From the NCBI GenBank assembly GCA_027490095.1, contig JAIXYT010000025.1, forward strand, positions 38,922-102,921: 64,000 nt of DNA, written 5' to 3'. Origin of the DNA: Sphingomonadales bacterium (lineage in GTDB: Bacteria; Pseudomonadota; Alphaproteobacteria; Sphingomonadales; Sphingomonadaceae). A program made the translations under genes and the position numbers. The notes under the pieces are model-generated. The model ran no database searches. It saw nothing but the letters and a program-made list of their open reading frames with translations, and was not told the origin of the DNA. The first letter of the stretch is position 1; every line of letters starts with the position of its first letter. Shown in pieces: positions 36,804-46,492 of this stretch.

Positions 36804-37699
36804 CGGGCAGTCGCCGGTTTCGGCGCAGGCTGCCTGAGCGCAATCACCATCCCCACCAGCGCGAGAACACAGCCGGCGATCGCCATCACCGTCCACTGGA
36901 AATCCTCCACCACGGTGGAAATGGCCATTGCGATCATCGGGATCAGCACCCCGGTCCAGGCGGCTTCCGCAGGCCCCATCTGGCGCACGAGATCGAAGTA
37001 AAGCGCGAAGGCCAGCGCGCTTGCGACGACCCCCAGGTACAGGAAACCGAGCCAGTAGCTGGGCGCCGGATCGAACTGTGGCGGGCCGGCAACCAGGGTC
37101 GCCAGCACGGCATTCATGCCCGCCCCGATCAGCATCGCCCAGCCGAGCCCCGTGATCGGCGGGAAGGTGAGCGCCTTCGGGCTTGCCTGCATCACATTGG
37201 CAATGCTCGCCGACAGGATTCCCGCCACCACCAGGCCCAACCCCAGCAGGGTATCGGCCCGGCTGCCCGGCAGGGACAGCTGCTGCGCGAACAGAAGCCC
37301 GACACCGACGATGCCCAGCGCAGAGCCGAGAACGAAGCGCCCGCTGACCTTCCGCCCCAGAAAGGCCCAGGCCAGGATCGCGTTGGGCACCATCAGCAGC
37401 GCGAAGGCGACCGCCGGGATGCCCGACGGGATGTACAGCTCGGACCGATAGACGAAGTTGAAGTTCATCACGAACTGGAACAGCCCCAGCAGCACCAGAA
37501 AGGGCAGGGCATGGCGCGGCACCGTCAGCGGCAGGCCCTTGATCGCGCACCAGGCCAGCAGCGCCATGCCGCCGGTCGCAAAGCGGTAGGTGACCGACCA
37601 GCTGGGGTTCACGCTCCCCAGCTGGAACTTGATCACGATCCAGGTCGTCCCCCAGATGAGGACGACCGTCAGGAACTGCAGGATGGCGCGGCTGCTCAT
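36800..37699 (-). CDS. EamA/DMT family permease
   Basis: A 299-residue inner-membrane protein with about ten helices and two EamA repeats, starting QFLTVVLIWGTTWIVIKFQLG. DMT permeases export small metabolites or amino acids. Its ATG overlaps the stop of the threonine aldolase gene upstream (ATGA), so an amino-acid-related role is possible but unproven. The C terminus is a short cytoplasmic tail. Confidence 0.9.
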   Translation of the reverse strand: MSSRAILQFLTVVLIWGTTWIVIKFQLGSVNPSWSVTYRFATGGMALLAWCAIKGLPLTVPRHALPFLVLLGLFQFVMNFNFVYRSELYIPSGIPAVAFALLMVPNAILAWAFLGRKVSGRFVLGSALGIVGVGLLFAQQLSLPGSRADTLLGLGLVVAGILSASIANVMQASPKALTFPPITGLGWAMLIGAGMNAVLATLVAGPPQFDPAPSYWLGFLYLGVVASALAFALYFDLVRQMGPAEAAWTGVLIPMIAMAISTVVEDFQWTVMAIAGCVLALVGMVIALRQPAPKPATAR

Positions 37700-38712
37700 C
37701 CCAGCCGCGCAATCGCTGCGGCCAGCGCGTCGATTGCGGCCTTGTCCTGATCCCAGCGCACCACGAAGCGCGCAGCGTCCGGCCCGGCCAGCTCCCAGTC
37801 ATAGAAGCCGAAGCCCTGGGCACGCAGGGTCTCGCGCTCGGCAGGCGTTAGGCGCAGAAACACCTCGTTCGCCTCGACCGGATAGAGAAGCCGCTTCGGC
37901 GCGGCCGCTGCCAGCGCCTGCGCCCCCGCGTTCGCGCCCCGCGCACTCTCCAGCCACAGCCCACCCTCGATCATCGCCAGCAGCTGCGCAGCCGCAAACC
38001 GCCCCTTGCTCGGCATCAGCCCGGCCCGCTTGCGGCGCACGGGGATGGTTTCGGCCAGCTTCGCATCGAACACCAGCAGCGCCTCGGCCGCCATGCCGCC
38101 GTTCTTGATGCAGCCGAACGACAGCATGTCGACGCCCGCGCGCCAGGTCACATCGGCCGGCGAACAGCCCAGGTGCGCGACCGCATTGGCAAAGCGCGCC
38201 CCATCCATCTGCACGGCAAGCCCACGCGCCTTCGCCCAACCGGCCAATGCGGCAACTTCGGCCGGCGCATAGACCGTCCCGCATTCCGTTGCCTGCGTAA
38301 GGCTCAGCGCGGCGGCCTGCACCTGGTGCACGTCACCCCGGCGCCGCGCGGCCGCAGCGTCCAGCGCGTCCACCGTCAGCTTGCCCGCAGGGGAGGGCAC
38401 CAGCATCAGCGAAGCGCCTGCCGTGTAGAATCCCACCGCGCCCGCCTCGTCCACGTCCACATGCGCTTCGCTATGGCACCAGACCCCGCCATAGGGCGGC
38501 ACACAGGCCGCAAGCCCCAGCGCATTGGCCGCCGTTCCCGACGGCACGGCAAAGGCCTTCACCGCTGTTCCGAACAGGTCGGAGAAGGCCGCATCCAGCC
38601 GTTCCGACCACTGGTCACCGTCATAGCCGCGCGGCTGCGCACCCGACGCATCGGCAACGGCCTTCAGGATGGCGGGGTGCACGCCGGCGGCATTGTCTGA
38701 CAGGAAATCCAT
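37696..38712 (-). CDS. Low-specificity threonine aldolase / beta-eliminating lyase
   Basis: A 338-residue PLP enzyme of the aminotransferase fold. It starts MDFLSDNAAGVHPAILKAV. The PLP phosphate site is FAVPSGTAANALGL, the cofactor Asp lies in VQMDGARFANAV and the Schiff-base Lys in LSFGCIKNGGMAAEA. Threonine aldolases split L-threonine or L-allo-threonine to glycine and acetaldehyde. All catalytic positions are present. It is co-transcribed with a DMT permease gene through a 4-bp overlap. Confidence 0.9.
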   Translation of the reverse strand: MDFLSDNAAGVHPAILKAVADASGAQPRGYDGDQWSERLDAAFSDLFGTAVKAFAVPSGTAANALGLAACVPPYGGVWCHSEAHVDVDEAGAVGFYTAGASLMLVPSPAGKLTVDALDAAAARRRGDVHQVQAAALSLTQATECGTVYAPAEVAALAGWAKARGLAVQMDGARFANAVAHLGCSPADVTWRAGVDMLSFGCIKNGGMAAEALLVFDAKLAETIPVRRKRAGLMPSKGRFAAAQLLAMIEGGLWLESARGANAGAQALAAAAPKRLLYPVEANEVFLRLTPAERETLRAQGFGFYDWELAGPDAARFVVRWDQDKAAIDALAAAIARLG

Positions 38713-38772
38713 GAGGCTGGCCTGTAGCAGCCGGCCGCCGGGGCGCCATGCGCCATTTTGCGCAGGAAGGCC

Positions 38773-40260
38773 CTATTCGTAAGGTTCGGGCACCCAGTCC
38801 CCGTCAGCGGGGTCCGAAAAGCGGGTGAACTCGCGCTGGAACACCAGCGGCACCGTGCCGGTCGCGCCGTGCCGCTGCTTGGCGACGATCACCTCGGCGC
38901 GGCCGCGTAAGCGATCGGCCTTCTCCAGCCACGCCTGGAACTTCTCGCTGCCGTCCTCCGGCTTCTTGCCCTCGTGATAATATTCCTCGCGGAACACGAA
39001 CAGCACGATGTCGGCGTCCTGCTCGATGGTGCCGGATTCGCGCAGATCGCTCAGCTGCGGCCGCTTGTCCTCGCGGTTCTCCACCTGCCTGCTCAGCTGC
39101 GACAGGGCGATCACCGGAATGTCCAGCTCCTTCGCCAGCGTCTTCAGCCCCCGCGTCACTTCCGAGATTTCGGCGACCCGGTTCTCGGACGCGTTGCGCG
39201 CCGTCCCCTGCAGCAGCTGCAGATAATCGACGACGATCAGCCCGATCTTCTTCTGCCGCTTCAGCCGCCGCGCCCGCGCCCGCATCGCCGCGATCGAAAG
39301 GGCAGGCGTGTCGTCGATGTAGAGCGGCAGGTCGTAAAGCTCCTCGGCTGCCCGGGCCAGCTCGTTGAACTCCGCCTGGTTGATCTTGCCCATACGCAGA
39401 TTCTCGGAATTGATCCGCGACTGTTCGGCCAAAATCCGGTTCGCCAGCTGGTCGGCCGACATTTCCAGGCTGAAGAAGGCAACCGGCGCGCCCGTGGTGG
39501 CCGTGATCCCGTCGCGCAGGTCCAGCTTGAACCTCAGCGCAGTCGCAAAGGCGATGTTGGTCGCAAGCGCCGTCTTCCCCATGGCCGGCCGCCCGGCCAG
39601 GATCACCAGATCGCTGTTGTGCAGGCCGCCGATCTTGTTGTTGAGGCCGTTGAGGCCCGTCGTCAGGCCGGAAAGATGCCCGCCCGACTTCATCGCCTTG
39701 GCGGCCATCCCCACGGCCTTCTTGGCGGCGCCTGCAAAGTCCACCGTGGCGCCCGCCACCTCGCCCGATTCGGCGACCTTGTAGAGCGCCTCCTCGGCCG
39801 CCTCGATCTGCTTCATCGGCGCGACTTCCGCGCTGGTGTCGGTCGCCCCCTGCACCAGCTCCGTGCCCACCATCACCAGCGCCCGCAAAAGCGCCAGATC
39901 ATAGATCTGCTGGGCACAGTCGCGCGCGGCGATCACCACGGTCGGGTCCTCGGTCAGCCGCAGCAGATAGGTCGGCCCGCCCAGCTCGCCGAGCGCCGGG
40001 TCGCTATCGAACAGCGGCCGCAGCGTGATCGGGTTCGCCACCATGTTCAGGTCGGCAAGCCTGCGGATTTGCGCGAAGATCCGCCCGTGCAGCGGCTCGT
40101 AGAAGTGCTCGTCGCGCAGCTGAAGGGTCACCTCCTCCAGCATGCGATTCTCGATCAGCAGCGCCCCCAGCAGGGCCTTCTCGGCCTCGATGTTGAAGGG
40201 CAGGCGCTGCGGCGTTTGCGCGCCGGGCTCGATGACGGTGAGGGTGGGGACGGTTGCCAT
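38773..40260 (-). CDS. dnaB: Replicative DNA helicase DnaB
   Basis: A 495-residue hexameric helicase that unwinds DNA at the fork. The N-terminal DnaB domain begins PFNIEAEKALLGALLIENRML. The RecA-like domain has Walker A GRPAMGKTALATNIA, Walker B IGLIVVDYLQLL, the Arg finger region and ALSQLSRQVENREDKRPQLSDLRESGTIEQDAD. No intein interrupts it. The ATG at 40260 follows a 99-bp gap after the subtilase gene, which is on the same strand. Confidence 0.97.
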   Translation of the reverse strand: MATVPTLTVIEPGAQTPQRLPFNIEAEKALLGALLIENRMLEEVTLQLRDEHFYEPLHGRIFAQIRRLADLNMVANPITLRPLFDSDPALGELGGPTYLLRLTEDPTVVIAARDCAQQIYDLALLRALVMVGTELVQGATDTSAEVAPMKQIEAAEEALYKVAESGEVAGATVDFAGAAKKAVGMAAKAMKSGGHLSGLTTGLNGLNNKIGGLHNSDLVILAGRPAMGKTALATNIAFATALRFKLDLRDGITATTGAPVAFFSLEMSADQLANRILAEQSRINSENLRMGKINQAEFNELARAAEELYDLPLYIDDTPALSIAAMRARARRLKRQKKIGLIVVDYLQLLQGTARNASENRVAEISEVTRGLKTLAKELDIPVIALSQLSRQVENREDKRPQLSDLRESGTIEQDADIVLFVFREEYYHEGKKPEDGSEKFQAWLEKADRLRGRAEVIVAKQRHGATGTVPLVFQREFTRFSDPADGDWVPEPYE

Positions 40261-40359
40261 GGGTCAGCCGTCATGCGCCTTTTGCCGCCCGGGCGAAAGG
40301 CCCGGACCCTGTGGATAGCGGGGACGAACGCCAGGCTGTTGGACGCCGTCGGCCGGCCG

Positions 40360-42654
40360 TCAGAAGGCGGTTCGCCAGGTGAAGGCAGCGCCCCGGTCCG
40401 ACACGCCCGGCAGGTTCCCGGCGTTGCGCCGTTCATAGGCCGCCAGCGACAGCGGGCTCCCGAAAAGCGCCGTGTCGAAGCCCAGTTCCAGGACCTGCTC
40501 CCGGGCTGTCACGCCGGCCGCCACGGGCGTGCAATTGGCCAGCCGGAAGCCGCCCGCGGTCACAGCAAGCGGCTGCGCCACCCGCGCCGACACAAGGCCC
40601 GGGCCCATCGGCAGGGTCGCAGTTGCCGACCAGGCCTGGGTGCGAAGGGCTCCGTCCGCCCGCAGCAGCCCGGCGCCCGAGGTGGCCGGGCTCACCCAGC
40701 CCTGTGTGCCCGCGAGGCGCAGGCTGGTGCCGCCGCTGCCGAGGGTTGCAGCGCCGCCCAGCGTTTGGGTCCGCCCGCCCAGCAGGCCGAAGCTGCGGTC
40801 GAGCCGTGTGCCGAGCAGGGCGCCCATGTCCTGCACATCGGCCGCCTGGACGGCGAGTTGCAGCGGCCCCTGCCCCCAGGCCGCGGCCAGCAGCAACCGG
40901 TCCTGGCGCGCCGTGTTGCTCAAGCCCAGCGTTGACGGCAGCAGGATGCGCCGGCTTTCCGCCCCGAACGCCATCGTCAGGCGCCCTCGCGACAGGTCGG
41001 CCATCATCAGCTGGCGGCCCGCTGTTCCCGTTCCCTCCTCGCCCGACAAGCCATCCTCGGCCACGAAACCGCCGGGTGCTGCGCCGGGCAGCACATCCCC
41101 TGCAAGCCGCCCGGAGGCGAAGGTCAGGCCGCCGGCCCCTGCGCGCAGGGCAAGCCGGGTCTCGCGCAGGGGGTTGCGGGCAGCCGCAAGGCGGTCCACC
41201 CCGCGCTGGGCGAAACCCAGATGGGCTTCGGGCGTGTCGGTGTCGCGGAAGCTGTCGGCGGCCGTCCGCACGCGGAAGGGAACCGCGCGCAGCGCCAGCC
41301 GCCCGGTGATCCCGTCATCCGCAAGGCTGGTTTCCGTGGTCTCCAGCCGCGCACTCTCCAGCCGTCCGGCAAGGCGCCCGGCAGGGGCCGGCCGCATCTT
41401 CGCCCCCAGCGCCACCGTATAGGCGCGCTCGAAGGCGTCGGTCACCGGAACGGACCGCAGGCCCGAGCCGGTCGACAGGCCGTTGCCCATCGCGCTGCCG
41501 AGCGATCCCGCGGGAAGCGGCGACACGGCAACTGCCGTTCCGGCAAGGCTGGTCTGCCCGATGGGCGCCATCGCCTTCGCGATGTTGAGGCGGCCGCGAC
41601 CGAACACCGCGTCGGTGCCCGGGGCCCCCAGGTCGTCCGCAGAGGTGAACAGGATTTCGGCAATCCGGGTGCCGGTGAGGTTCGGGAAGGCCTGCGCCAG
41701 CAGCGCGACAGCGCCGCTGACCGTGGGCGCCGCGAAGCTCGTGCCGGAATAGAGGAAGCCCTGCCCCGCCTGGTCGAAGCTGCGGACCCCTTCGCCGACG
41801 GCCACCAGGAAATTGTCGCGCGCAGGGCCCGCCCGGTTGGAAAAGCTGCTCATCGCCCCAGAGCTGTCCACCGAGCCGACGATGATGATGTTCGCAGAGC
41901 CGGTGGTGTTGACCGCGGCCAGCGGAAGCGGGTCGGGCTGCGCGCTCCCGTCGTTGCCGGCCGAGATCACGACGACGGTTCCGGCATTGACCGTTCGGTT
42001 GAAGCTGTTGCGGAGCGTCGGGCTGGCGCTGGAGCCGCCCAGCGAGATGTTCACCACCCGGGCGCCAGCGCTCACGGACGCATCGAGCCCGGCTGCGATT
42101 GCGCTGTCGGTATAGCTGCAGCCGTCGTTGCACTGCCCGTTGTCGGCGCGGAAGACTGCAAGGGTGGCTGCAAAGGCAACGCCCAGGATGCTGTTGTCGT
42201 TCCGTCCGGCAGCCGCCACCGCCGCGACCGATGTGCCGTGGCCCGACACATCCTGGACCGATCGGCCCTGGCCGCTGACATCGCGGCTGGCGGCTGCGAT
42301 GCGGCCGGCGAACTCGGGGCTGCTTGCGTTGATGCCGCTGTCGATGAAGCCGATGGTGACGCCGCTTCCAGTGGCGCCAGCCTGCCACGCCGAGATGGCG
42401 CCCGACTGAACCGCGGCGGTCGATCGCCGGTATTCGGCCGTGTCGTAATTGACCGGCGGGGTGGGAGCCGGGGCCTGTTGCGGCGGCGGAGAGACGGCGG
42501 CCGGCGAAGACGACAGGGGCGTCGGCGAAGGCCCTCCCGCACCACCGCAGGCCGCAAGCGAACCACCCAGGCTGCCCACAAGCAGCAGACGAAATGCCGC
42601 AGCGCTCCTGTCCCGGTTTCGGGTGCGCTGTCCTGAAACAGCAACTGGCTTCAT
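40360..42654 (-). CDS. Lipoprotein subtilisin-like serine protease with autotransporter-type C terminus
   Basis: A 764-residue S8 protease. The signal peptide has a lipobox (GSLAAC, Cys36), then a Pro/Ser linker. The catalytic triad is Asp105 (GFIDSG), His139 (SGHGTSVAAV) and Ser306 (YSGTSFAAP), with oxyanion Asn234 in SAGND. The C-terminal 400 residues are beta-rich and end AAFTWRTAF, the terminal aromatic expected of an outer-membrane barrel. The layout resembles NalP-type autotransporters, which are lipidated and process other surface proteins. The ATG at 42654 follows GAGGAC. Divergent from the HAD gene, with 27 bp between starts. Confidence 0.88.
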   Translation of the reverse strand: MKPVAVSGQRTRNRDRSAAAFRLLLVGSLGGSLAACGGAGGPSPTPLSSSPAAVSPPPQQAPAPTPPVNYDTAEYRRSTAAVQSGAISAWQAGATGSGVTIGFIDSGINASSPEFAGRIAAASRDVSGQGRSVQDVSGHGTSVAAVAAAGRNDNSILGVAFAATLAVFRADNGQCNDGCSYTDSAIAAGLDASVSAGARVVNISLGGSSASPTLRNSFNRTVNAGTVVVISAGNDGSAQPDPLPLAAVNTTGSANIIIVGSVDSSGAMSSFSNRAGPARDNFLVAVGEGVRSFDQAGQGFLYSGTSFAAPTVSGAVALLAQAFPNLTGTRIAEILFTSADDLGAPGTDAVFGRGRLNIAKAMAPIGQTSLAGTAVAVSPLPAGSLGSAMGNGLSTGSGLRSVPVTDAFERAYTVALGAKMRPAPAGRLAGRLESARLETTETSLADDGITGRLALRAVPFRVRTAADSFRDTDTPEAHLGFAQRGVDRLAAARNPLRETRLALRAGAGGLTFASGRLAGDVLPGAAPGGFVAEDGLSGEEGTGTAGRQLMMADLSRGRLTMAFGAESRRILLPSTLGLSNTARQDRLLLAAAWGQGPLQLAVQAADVQDMGALLGTRLDRSFGLLGGRTQTLGGAATLGSGGTSLRLAGTQGWVSPATSGAGLLRADGALRTQAWSATATLPMGPGLVSARVAQPLAVTAGGFRLANCTPVAAGVTAREQVLELGFDTALFGSPLSLAAYERRNAGNLPGVSDRGAAFTWRTAF

Positions 42655-42681
42655 CCGTTCGTCCTCGTCTATGGGCGGTGC

Positions 42682-43392
42682 ATGCACCGCCACTCTGACC
42701 CCGAAGGCGACTTCTCGTTGCCCCTGACCCTGACGGGGCGGCTTGCCGACGTCAACACCTGGCTGTTCGACATGGACAACACGCTCTACGCCGCCAGCGT
42801 CAACCTGTTCGCGCAGATCGACCGCAAGATGGAGGCCTATGTGGGGCGCCTCCTCGGGCTCGGCCGCGACGAGGCAAGGGCGGTGCAGAAGCGCTATTTT
42901 CACGAGCACGGGACAACCCTTCGCGGCCTGATGCTGAGCCATGGGGTGGACCCCCATGATTTCCTTGCGGACGTGCATGATATCGACATGTCGGTGCTTG
43001 CCTTGAATCCCAGGCTCGAGGCTGCGCTGAAGCGCCTGCCCGGGCGCCGACTCGTCTTCACCAACGGCGACGCGGCCTATGCCGACCGCGTGCTCGGGGC
43101 GCTGGGCATCCGCGACTGTTTCGACGGCGTCCACGACATCCACGCCATGAACTATCACCCGAAGCCCGACCCGCGCGCCTACCGCGAGCTCTGTGCACAC
43201 CACGGCGTCGACCCGGCCCGCGCCTTTTTCGTCGACGACATGGCCCACAACCTGCAACCCGCCCATGCGCTCGGCATGGTGACCGCCTGGGTGAACAACG
43301 GCTCCGAGCGTGGCGACCATGGCCATTCGCCCGATTTCATCGATTTCGAGATGTCCGACCTGTGCCAATGGCTTGAGGAGCTGCCCGAATGA
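42682..43392 (+). CDS. HAD-family pyrimidine 5'-nucleotidase
   Basis: A 236-residue haloacid dehalogenase hydrolase. Motif I is [10 protein letters not shown], motif II is VFTNGD, and motif III/IV is HPKPDPRAY plus [10 protein letters not shown]. The sequence is of the pyrimidine 5'-nucleotidase (SDT1/YjjG-like) type, common next to dapD in alphaproteobacteria. A start at or downstream of 42682 is possible; the conserved part begins near residue 24. The stop overlaps the dapD ATG by 4 bp. Confidence 0.9.
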   Translation: MHRHSDPEGDFSLPLTLTGRLADVNTWLFDMDNTLYAASVNLFAQIDRKMEAYVGRLLGLGRDEARAVQKRYFHEHGTTLRGLMLSHGVDPHDFLADVHDIDMSVLALNPRLEAALKRLPGRRLVFTNGDAAYADRVLGALGIRDCFDGVHDIHAMNYHPKPDPRAYRELCAHHGVDPARAFFVDDMAHNLQPAHALGMVTAWVNNGSERGDHGHSPDFIDFEMSDLCQWLEELPE

Positions 43393-44228
43393 CCGACTGG
43401 ACTGCAACCGAACAGGCCATCGAAGCCGCCTGGGAGGGGCGCGAAAGCCTGAAGCCGGGCGATGCCGATGTGGCGGCAGCCGTCGAGGCAGCCATTGCCG
43501 GCCTCGATTCGGGCGCCGTCCGCGTCGCGACCCGCAGTGCCGACGGCCAGTGGCAGGTCCACCAATGGCTAAAGAAGGCGGTGCTGCTGAGCTTCCGGCT
43601 GACCGGCAATTCGGTTGTCGAGGGCGGCCAGGCCCCGGCCTATGACAAGGTCCCGCTGAAGACCGCCGGCTGGGGCGCCGACCGCTTTGCGCAAGCCGGC
43701 TTCCGCATGGTGCCGGGCGCGGTCGTCCGCCGCGGCGCCTATGTGGCGCCGGGCGCCGTGCTGATGCCCAGCTTCCTCAACATCGGCGCCCATGTGGGCG
43801 CGGGCACCATGGTGGACACCTGGGCAACCGTCGGCAGCTGCGCCCAGATCGGCGCCAACGTCCACATCTCGGGCGGCGCCGGCATCGGCGGCGTTCTCGA
43901 GCCGCTGCAGGCAGGCCCCGTGATCATCGAGGACGGCGCCTTCATCGGCGCCCGCAGCGAAGTCGCCGAAGGCGTCATCGTGCGCGAGGGCGCGGTGCTG
44001 TCGATGGGCGTGTTCCTGGGCGCCTCGACCAAGATCGTCGACCGCGCGACCGGCGAGGTCTTCATCGGCGAAGTGCCGCCCTATGCCGTGGTCGTGCCGG
44101 GCGCCCTGCCGGGCAAGCCGCTGCCCGACGGGTCGCCCGGCCCAAGCCTCGCCTGCGCCGTCATCGTAAAGCGCGTCGACGCGCAGACCCGCGCCAAGAC
44201 CGGCATCAACGACCTCTTGCGGGACTGA
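43389..44228 (+). CDS. dapD: Tetrahydrodipicolinate N-succinyltransferase
   Basis: Catalyses succinyl-CoA-dependent N-succinylation of tetrahydrodipicolinate in lysine and meso-diaminopimelate synthesis. The 279-residue protein has the N-terminal helical domain and a left-handed beta-helix of hexapeptide repeats ([40 protein letters not shown]). The C-terminal [23 protein letters not shown] is typical. Length and motifs are complete. Coupled to the HAD nucleotidase gene by ATGA. Confidence 0.96.
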   Translation: MTDWTATEQAIEAAWEGRESLKPGDADVAAAVEAAIAGLDSGAVRVATRSADGQWQVHQWLKKAVLLSFRLTGNSVVEGGQAPAYDKVPLKTAGWGADRFAQAGFRMVPGAVVRRGAYVAPGAVLMPSFLNIGAHVGAGTMVDTWATVGSCAQIGANVHISGGAGIGGVLEPLQAGPVIIEDGAFIGARSEVAEGVIVREGAVLSMGVFLGASTKIVDRATGEVFIGEVPPYAVVVPGALPGKPLPDGSPGPSLACAVIVKRVDAQTRAKTGINDLLRD

Positions 44229-44275
44229 GAGGCGAGCGGCATCATCCGGGGCCGGGGTCCGGACAGGGGTATTCT

Positions 44276-44677
44276 ATGCGCAGGATCGCAGTGATCGGGT
44301 TGGTGGTGCTGGGCAGCACGGCGGCATCGGCCCAGCAGGAGATGTCGCCCAACGGGCTCTGGCGCAACCCCAGCGGCAATGTCGAGGTCCGGATCGAGGA
44401 TTGCGGCCCCAAGGTGTGCGGCCGCGTCGCCTCGGCAAGCGATCGTGCCAAGGCCGATGCAGCGCGCGGAGGGCACCCCAATCTCATCGGCATGGACCTG
44501 TTCGAGGATTTCACGCGCGAAGGGCCCAACACCTTCCGCGGCCGCGTCTTTGTCCCCGACATCAACCGCCGCTTCTCCGGCAAGCTGACCGTCCAGGATG
44601 CCAACACCATCCGCGTGCGCGGCTGCCTCACCCGCAACACCGGCTGCCGCAGCCAGACCTGGACTCGGGTCGGCTGA
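44276..44677 (+). CDS. DUF2147 domain protein, exported
   Basis: A 133-residue protein with a signal peptide (MRRIAVIGLVVLGSTAASA) and a small beta-barrel-like DUF2147 domain: GLWRNPSGNVEVRIEDCGPKVCG at the start and INRRFSGKLTVQDANTIRVRGCL near the end. Two Cys pairs are likely disulfides. DUF2147 is a periplasmic family of unknown function. It follows dapD by 47 bp. Confidence 0.9.
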   Translation: MRRIAVIGLVVLGSTAASAQQEMSPNGLWRNPSGNVEVRIEDCGPKVCGRVASASDRAKADAARGGHPNLIGMDLFEDFTREGPNTFRGRVFVPDINRRFSGKLTVQDANTIRVRGCLTRNTGCRSQTWTRVG

Positions 44678-44691
44678 AGGCGGCCGCCTTC
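44676..44691. repeat. 16-bp perfect palindrome between convergent genes
   Basis: GAAGGCGGCCGCCTTC spans the DUF2147 stop. Its right half plus two bases (CGGCCGCCTTCAA) recurs at 44710-44722, before the end of the dienelactone hydrolase gene. The pair may act as a bidirectional terminator. Confidence 0.5.
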
Positions 44692-44724
44692 AATGCGTTG
44701 CGTTGACGTCGGCCGCCTTCAACC

Positions 44725-45441
44725 TCAGCCGAACACCTCCGCAAGATGCGCCTGCATCGCCCGCCAGCTGCGCTCATCCGTCGCCGCGTGATGGATGATC
44801 GTCGGCATCAGCTCGCCCTTCGCCTCGGGGTTGGTGAAGCTGTGCTTCGCGCCCGTGTAGGCGATCGTCTGGCAATCGGCCTCAGCCGCCGCCATCTCGT
44901 CAAGGAAGGCATTCAGGTGCGTATGCGGCACCAGCTCGTCCTCCGCGCCGTGACACACCAGCACCTTGGCCGTCACCTGGCCCTTCTGCGCAGGGCTCAC
45001 CGTGTCGAGCGCGCCGTGGAAGCTCACCACGCCCAGAACGTCCGGGTTCCCGGCGCGCGCCAGCTCCAGCACGGTCCGCCCGCCGAAGCAGTAGCCGATG
45101 GCCGCGATCCGCCCGTCGCAGGCGGGATGCGCCTTCAGCGCCGAAACCGCAGCGCCCGCCCGGGCCCGCAGCGCGGCGGTGTTCGCCGCAAAGTCGCCGA
45201 TGATCCTGAAGGCTTCCGGCGGATCGGCCGGAATATGCCGGTCGCCGAAGATGTCGGCCGCCAGTGCCACATAGCCCAGCTCCGCCAGCATCTTCACCCG
45301 TCGCTGCACCTGCGCGCCAAGCCCCCAGGCCTCGTGCACCGCAACGACCCCGGGGCGCGGCCCGGGGAATTTCGCAGGGTCCGGCAACTCCAGCACGCCC
45401 AGGCAGCGCTGGCCGCCGTCATGATATTCGAAATCGCTCAT
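44725..45441 (-). CDS. Dienelactone hydrolase family protein
   Basis: A 238-residue alpha/beta hydrolase. The nucleophile is Cys in IGYCFGGRTV, with Asp in HGAEDELVP and His in GAKHSFTNPE, the Cys-Asp-His triad of dienelactone hydrolases. No chlorocatechol or other ring-cleavage genes are near, so the true substrate is open. The start overlaps the MgtC gene stop (ATGA), which suggests one transcript. Confidence 0.9.
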   Translation of the reverse strand: MSDFEYHDGGQRCLGVLELPDPAKFPGPRPGVVAVHEAWGLGAQVQRRVKMLAELGYVALAADIFGDRHIPADPPEAFRIIGDFAANTAALRARAGAAVSALKAHPACDGRIAAIGYCFGGRTVLELARAGNPDVLGVVSFHGALDTVSPAQKGQVTAKVLVCHGAEDELVPHTHLNAFLDEMAAAEADCQTIAYTGAKHSFTNPEAKGELMPTIIHHAATDERSWRAMQAHLAEVFG

Positions 45442-45902
45442 TCCGCGTCTCCATTTTCACCCGGCTTGTCGGGCGGCAGGCGGTGGCGCGCCTCGATGGC
45501 GTCATCCACCGGCTTGCCGAACACCAGCAGAAAAAGGCCCAGAACCAGCCCTGCCCCCACCATGCCCCACAGGCCGGACCCGGCTGCGAAGCCCAGAACG
45601 GCTGCCAGCAGCACGGTGGCCGCCGTTGCCAGCCCCTTCACGTTCAGACTTCGCTCGGTGTGCAGGATCAGGCCCGCGCCGATGAACCCGACCCCGGTAA
45701 TGACGCCCTGAAGCGCCCGGCCGCGGTTGGCAGGATCGTCCGAGAAGCTGGCGAGCGCGCCGGTGATGCCGGCAACCAGCGCCACCAGGCCAAGCGTGCG
45801 GACCCCCGCATTCGCGCCGGCACGGTCGCGGTTGATGCCCAGAAGGCACCCGGCCGCGACCGCGCCCAACAGGCGCAGGAAGATGTCCAGGTCCGCGGCC
45901 AC
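45438..45902 (-). CDS. MgtC/SapB family membrane protein
   Basis: A 154-residue protein with four or five membrane helices. The signature LLGAVAAGCLLGINRDRAGANAGVRTLGLVAL and GVGFIGAGLIL matches the N-terminal MgtC domain. The C-terminal soluble domain of full MgtC is missing, as in many short homologues. The start is GTG at 45902. It lies between peroxiredoxin and dienelactone hydrolase genes on the same strand. MgtC proteins are linked to magnesium limitation and to control of ATP synthase; the role of this one is unknown. Confidence 0.88.
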   Translation of the reverse strand: MAADLDIFLRLLGAVAAGCLLGINRDRAGANAGVRTLGLVALVAGITGALASFSDDPANRGRALQGVITGVGFIGAGLILHTERSLNVKGLATAATVLLAAVLGFAAGSGLWGMVGAGLVLGLFLLVFGKPVDDAIEARHRLPPDKPGENGDAE

Positions 45903-45908
45903 GCGGCC

Positions 45909-46391
45909 TTACAGCTGGCTCAGCAGATGCTCGGCCGACGACACCTTGAAGGCGCCGGGCTCCTCGATGTTCAGCGCAGAGACCTTGCCGTCCTTCACCA
46001 GCATGGAGAAACGCTGCGCGCGCAGGCCCATGCCGAAGCGCGAGCCGTCCATCGTCAGGCCCAGCGCCTTGGCAAAATCGCCGTTGCCGTCGGCCAGCAT
46101 GCTGATCTTGCCGTCGGCGCCGGCCGACTTGCCCCAGGCCCCCATCACGAAGGCGTCGTTCACGCTCAGGCAGACGATCTCGTCCACGCCCTTGCCCCCG
46201 ATCTCGTCGGCCTTCTCGATAAAGCCGGGCAGGTGCTTGGCCGAGCAGGTCGGCGTGAAGGCGCCCGGAACCGCGAACAGGGCAACGGTGCGGCCACCGA
46301 ACAGCTCGTTGGTGTCGACCGGCGCCGGACCATCGGCCGTCATCTTCGTCAGCACGGCATGCGGCACGGAATCACCAACCTTGATCGTCAT
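45909..46391 (-). CDS. Peroxiredoxin, Prx5 type
   Basis: A 160-residue thiol peroxidase that reduces hydroperoxides. The peroxidatic Cys is in PGAFTPTCSAKHLPGF, the Prx5/type II signature, and DEIVCLSVNDAFVM is the conserved helix with a second Cys. It is cytoplasmic with no signal peptide. It stands 6 bp before the MgtC gene on the same strand, and upstream the DNA is divergent toward YqgE/AlgH. Confidence 0.94.
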   Translation of the reverse strand: MTIKVGDSVPHAVLTKMTADGPAPVDTNELFGGRTVALFAVPGAFTPTCSAKHLPGFIEKADEIGGKGVDEIVCLSVNDAFVMGAWGKSAGADGKISMLADGNGDFAKALGLTMDGSRFGMGLRAQRFSMLVKDGKVSALNIEEPGAFKVSSAEHLLSQL

Positions 46392-46492
46392 CCTGTCTCT
46401 CCTGGTCTGTCACGGAAAATCGGCGTTAATGCGACCCATTCACCACGTCTAGCGCCTGTTCATGACAGCCTGCGGGGCGTAGAGAAAGGCCC

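Noticed and set aside
42655..43407. N-terminal extension of the subtilase frame
   Set aside because: It lies antisense to the HAD nucleotidase gene; the lipoprotein signal begins at ATG 42654 with a good ribosome-binding site.
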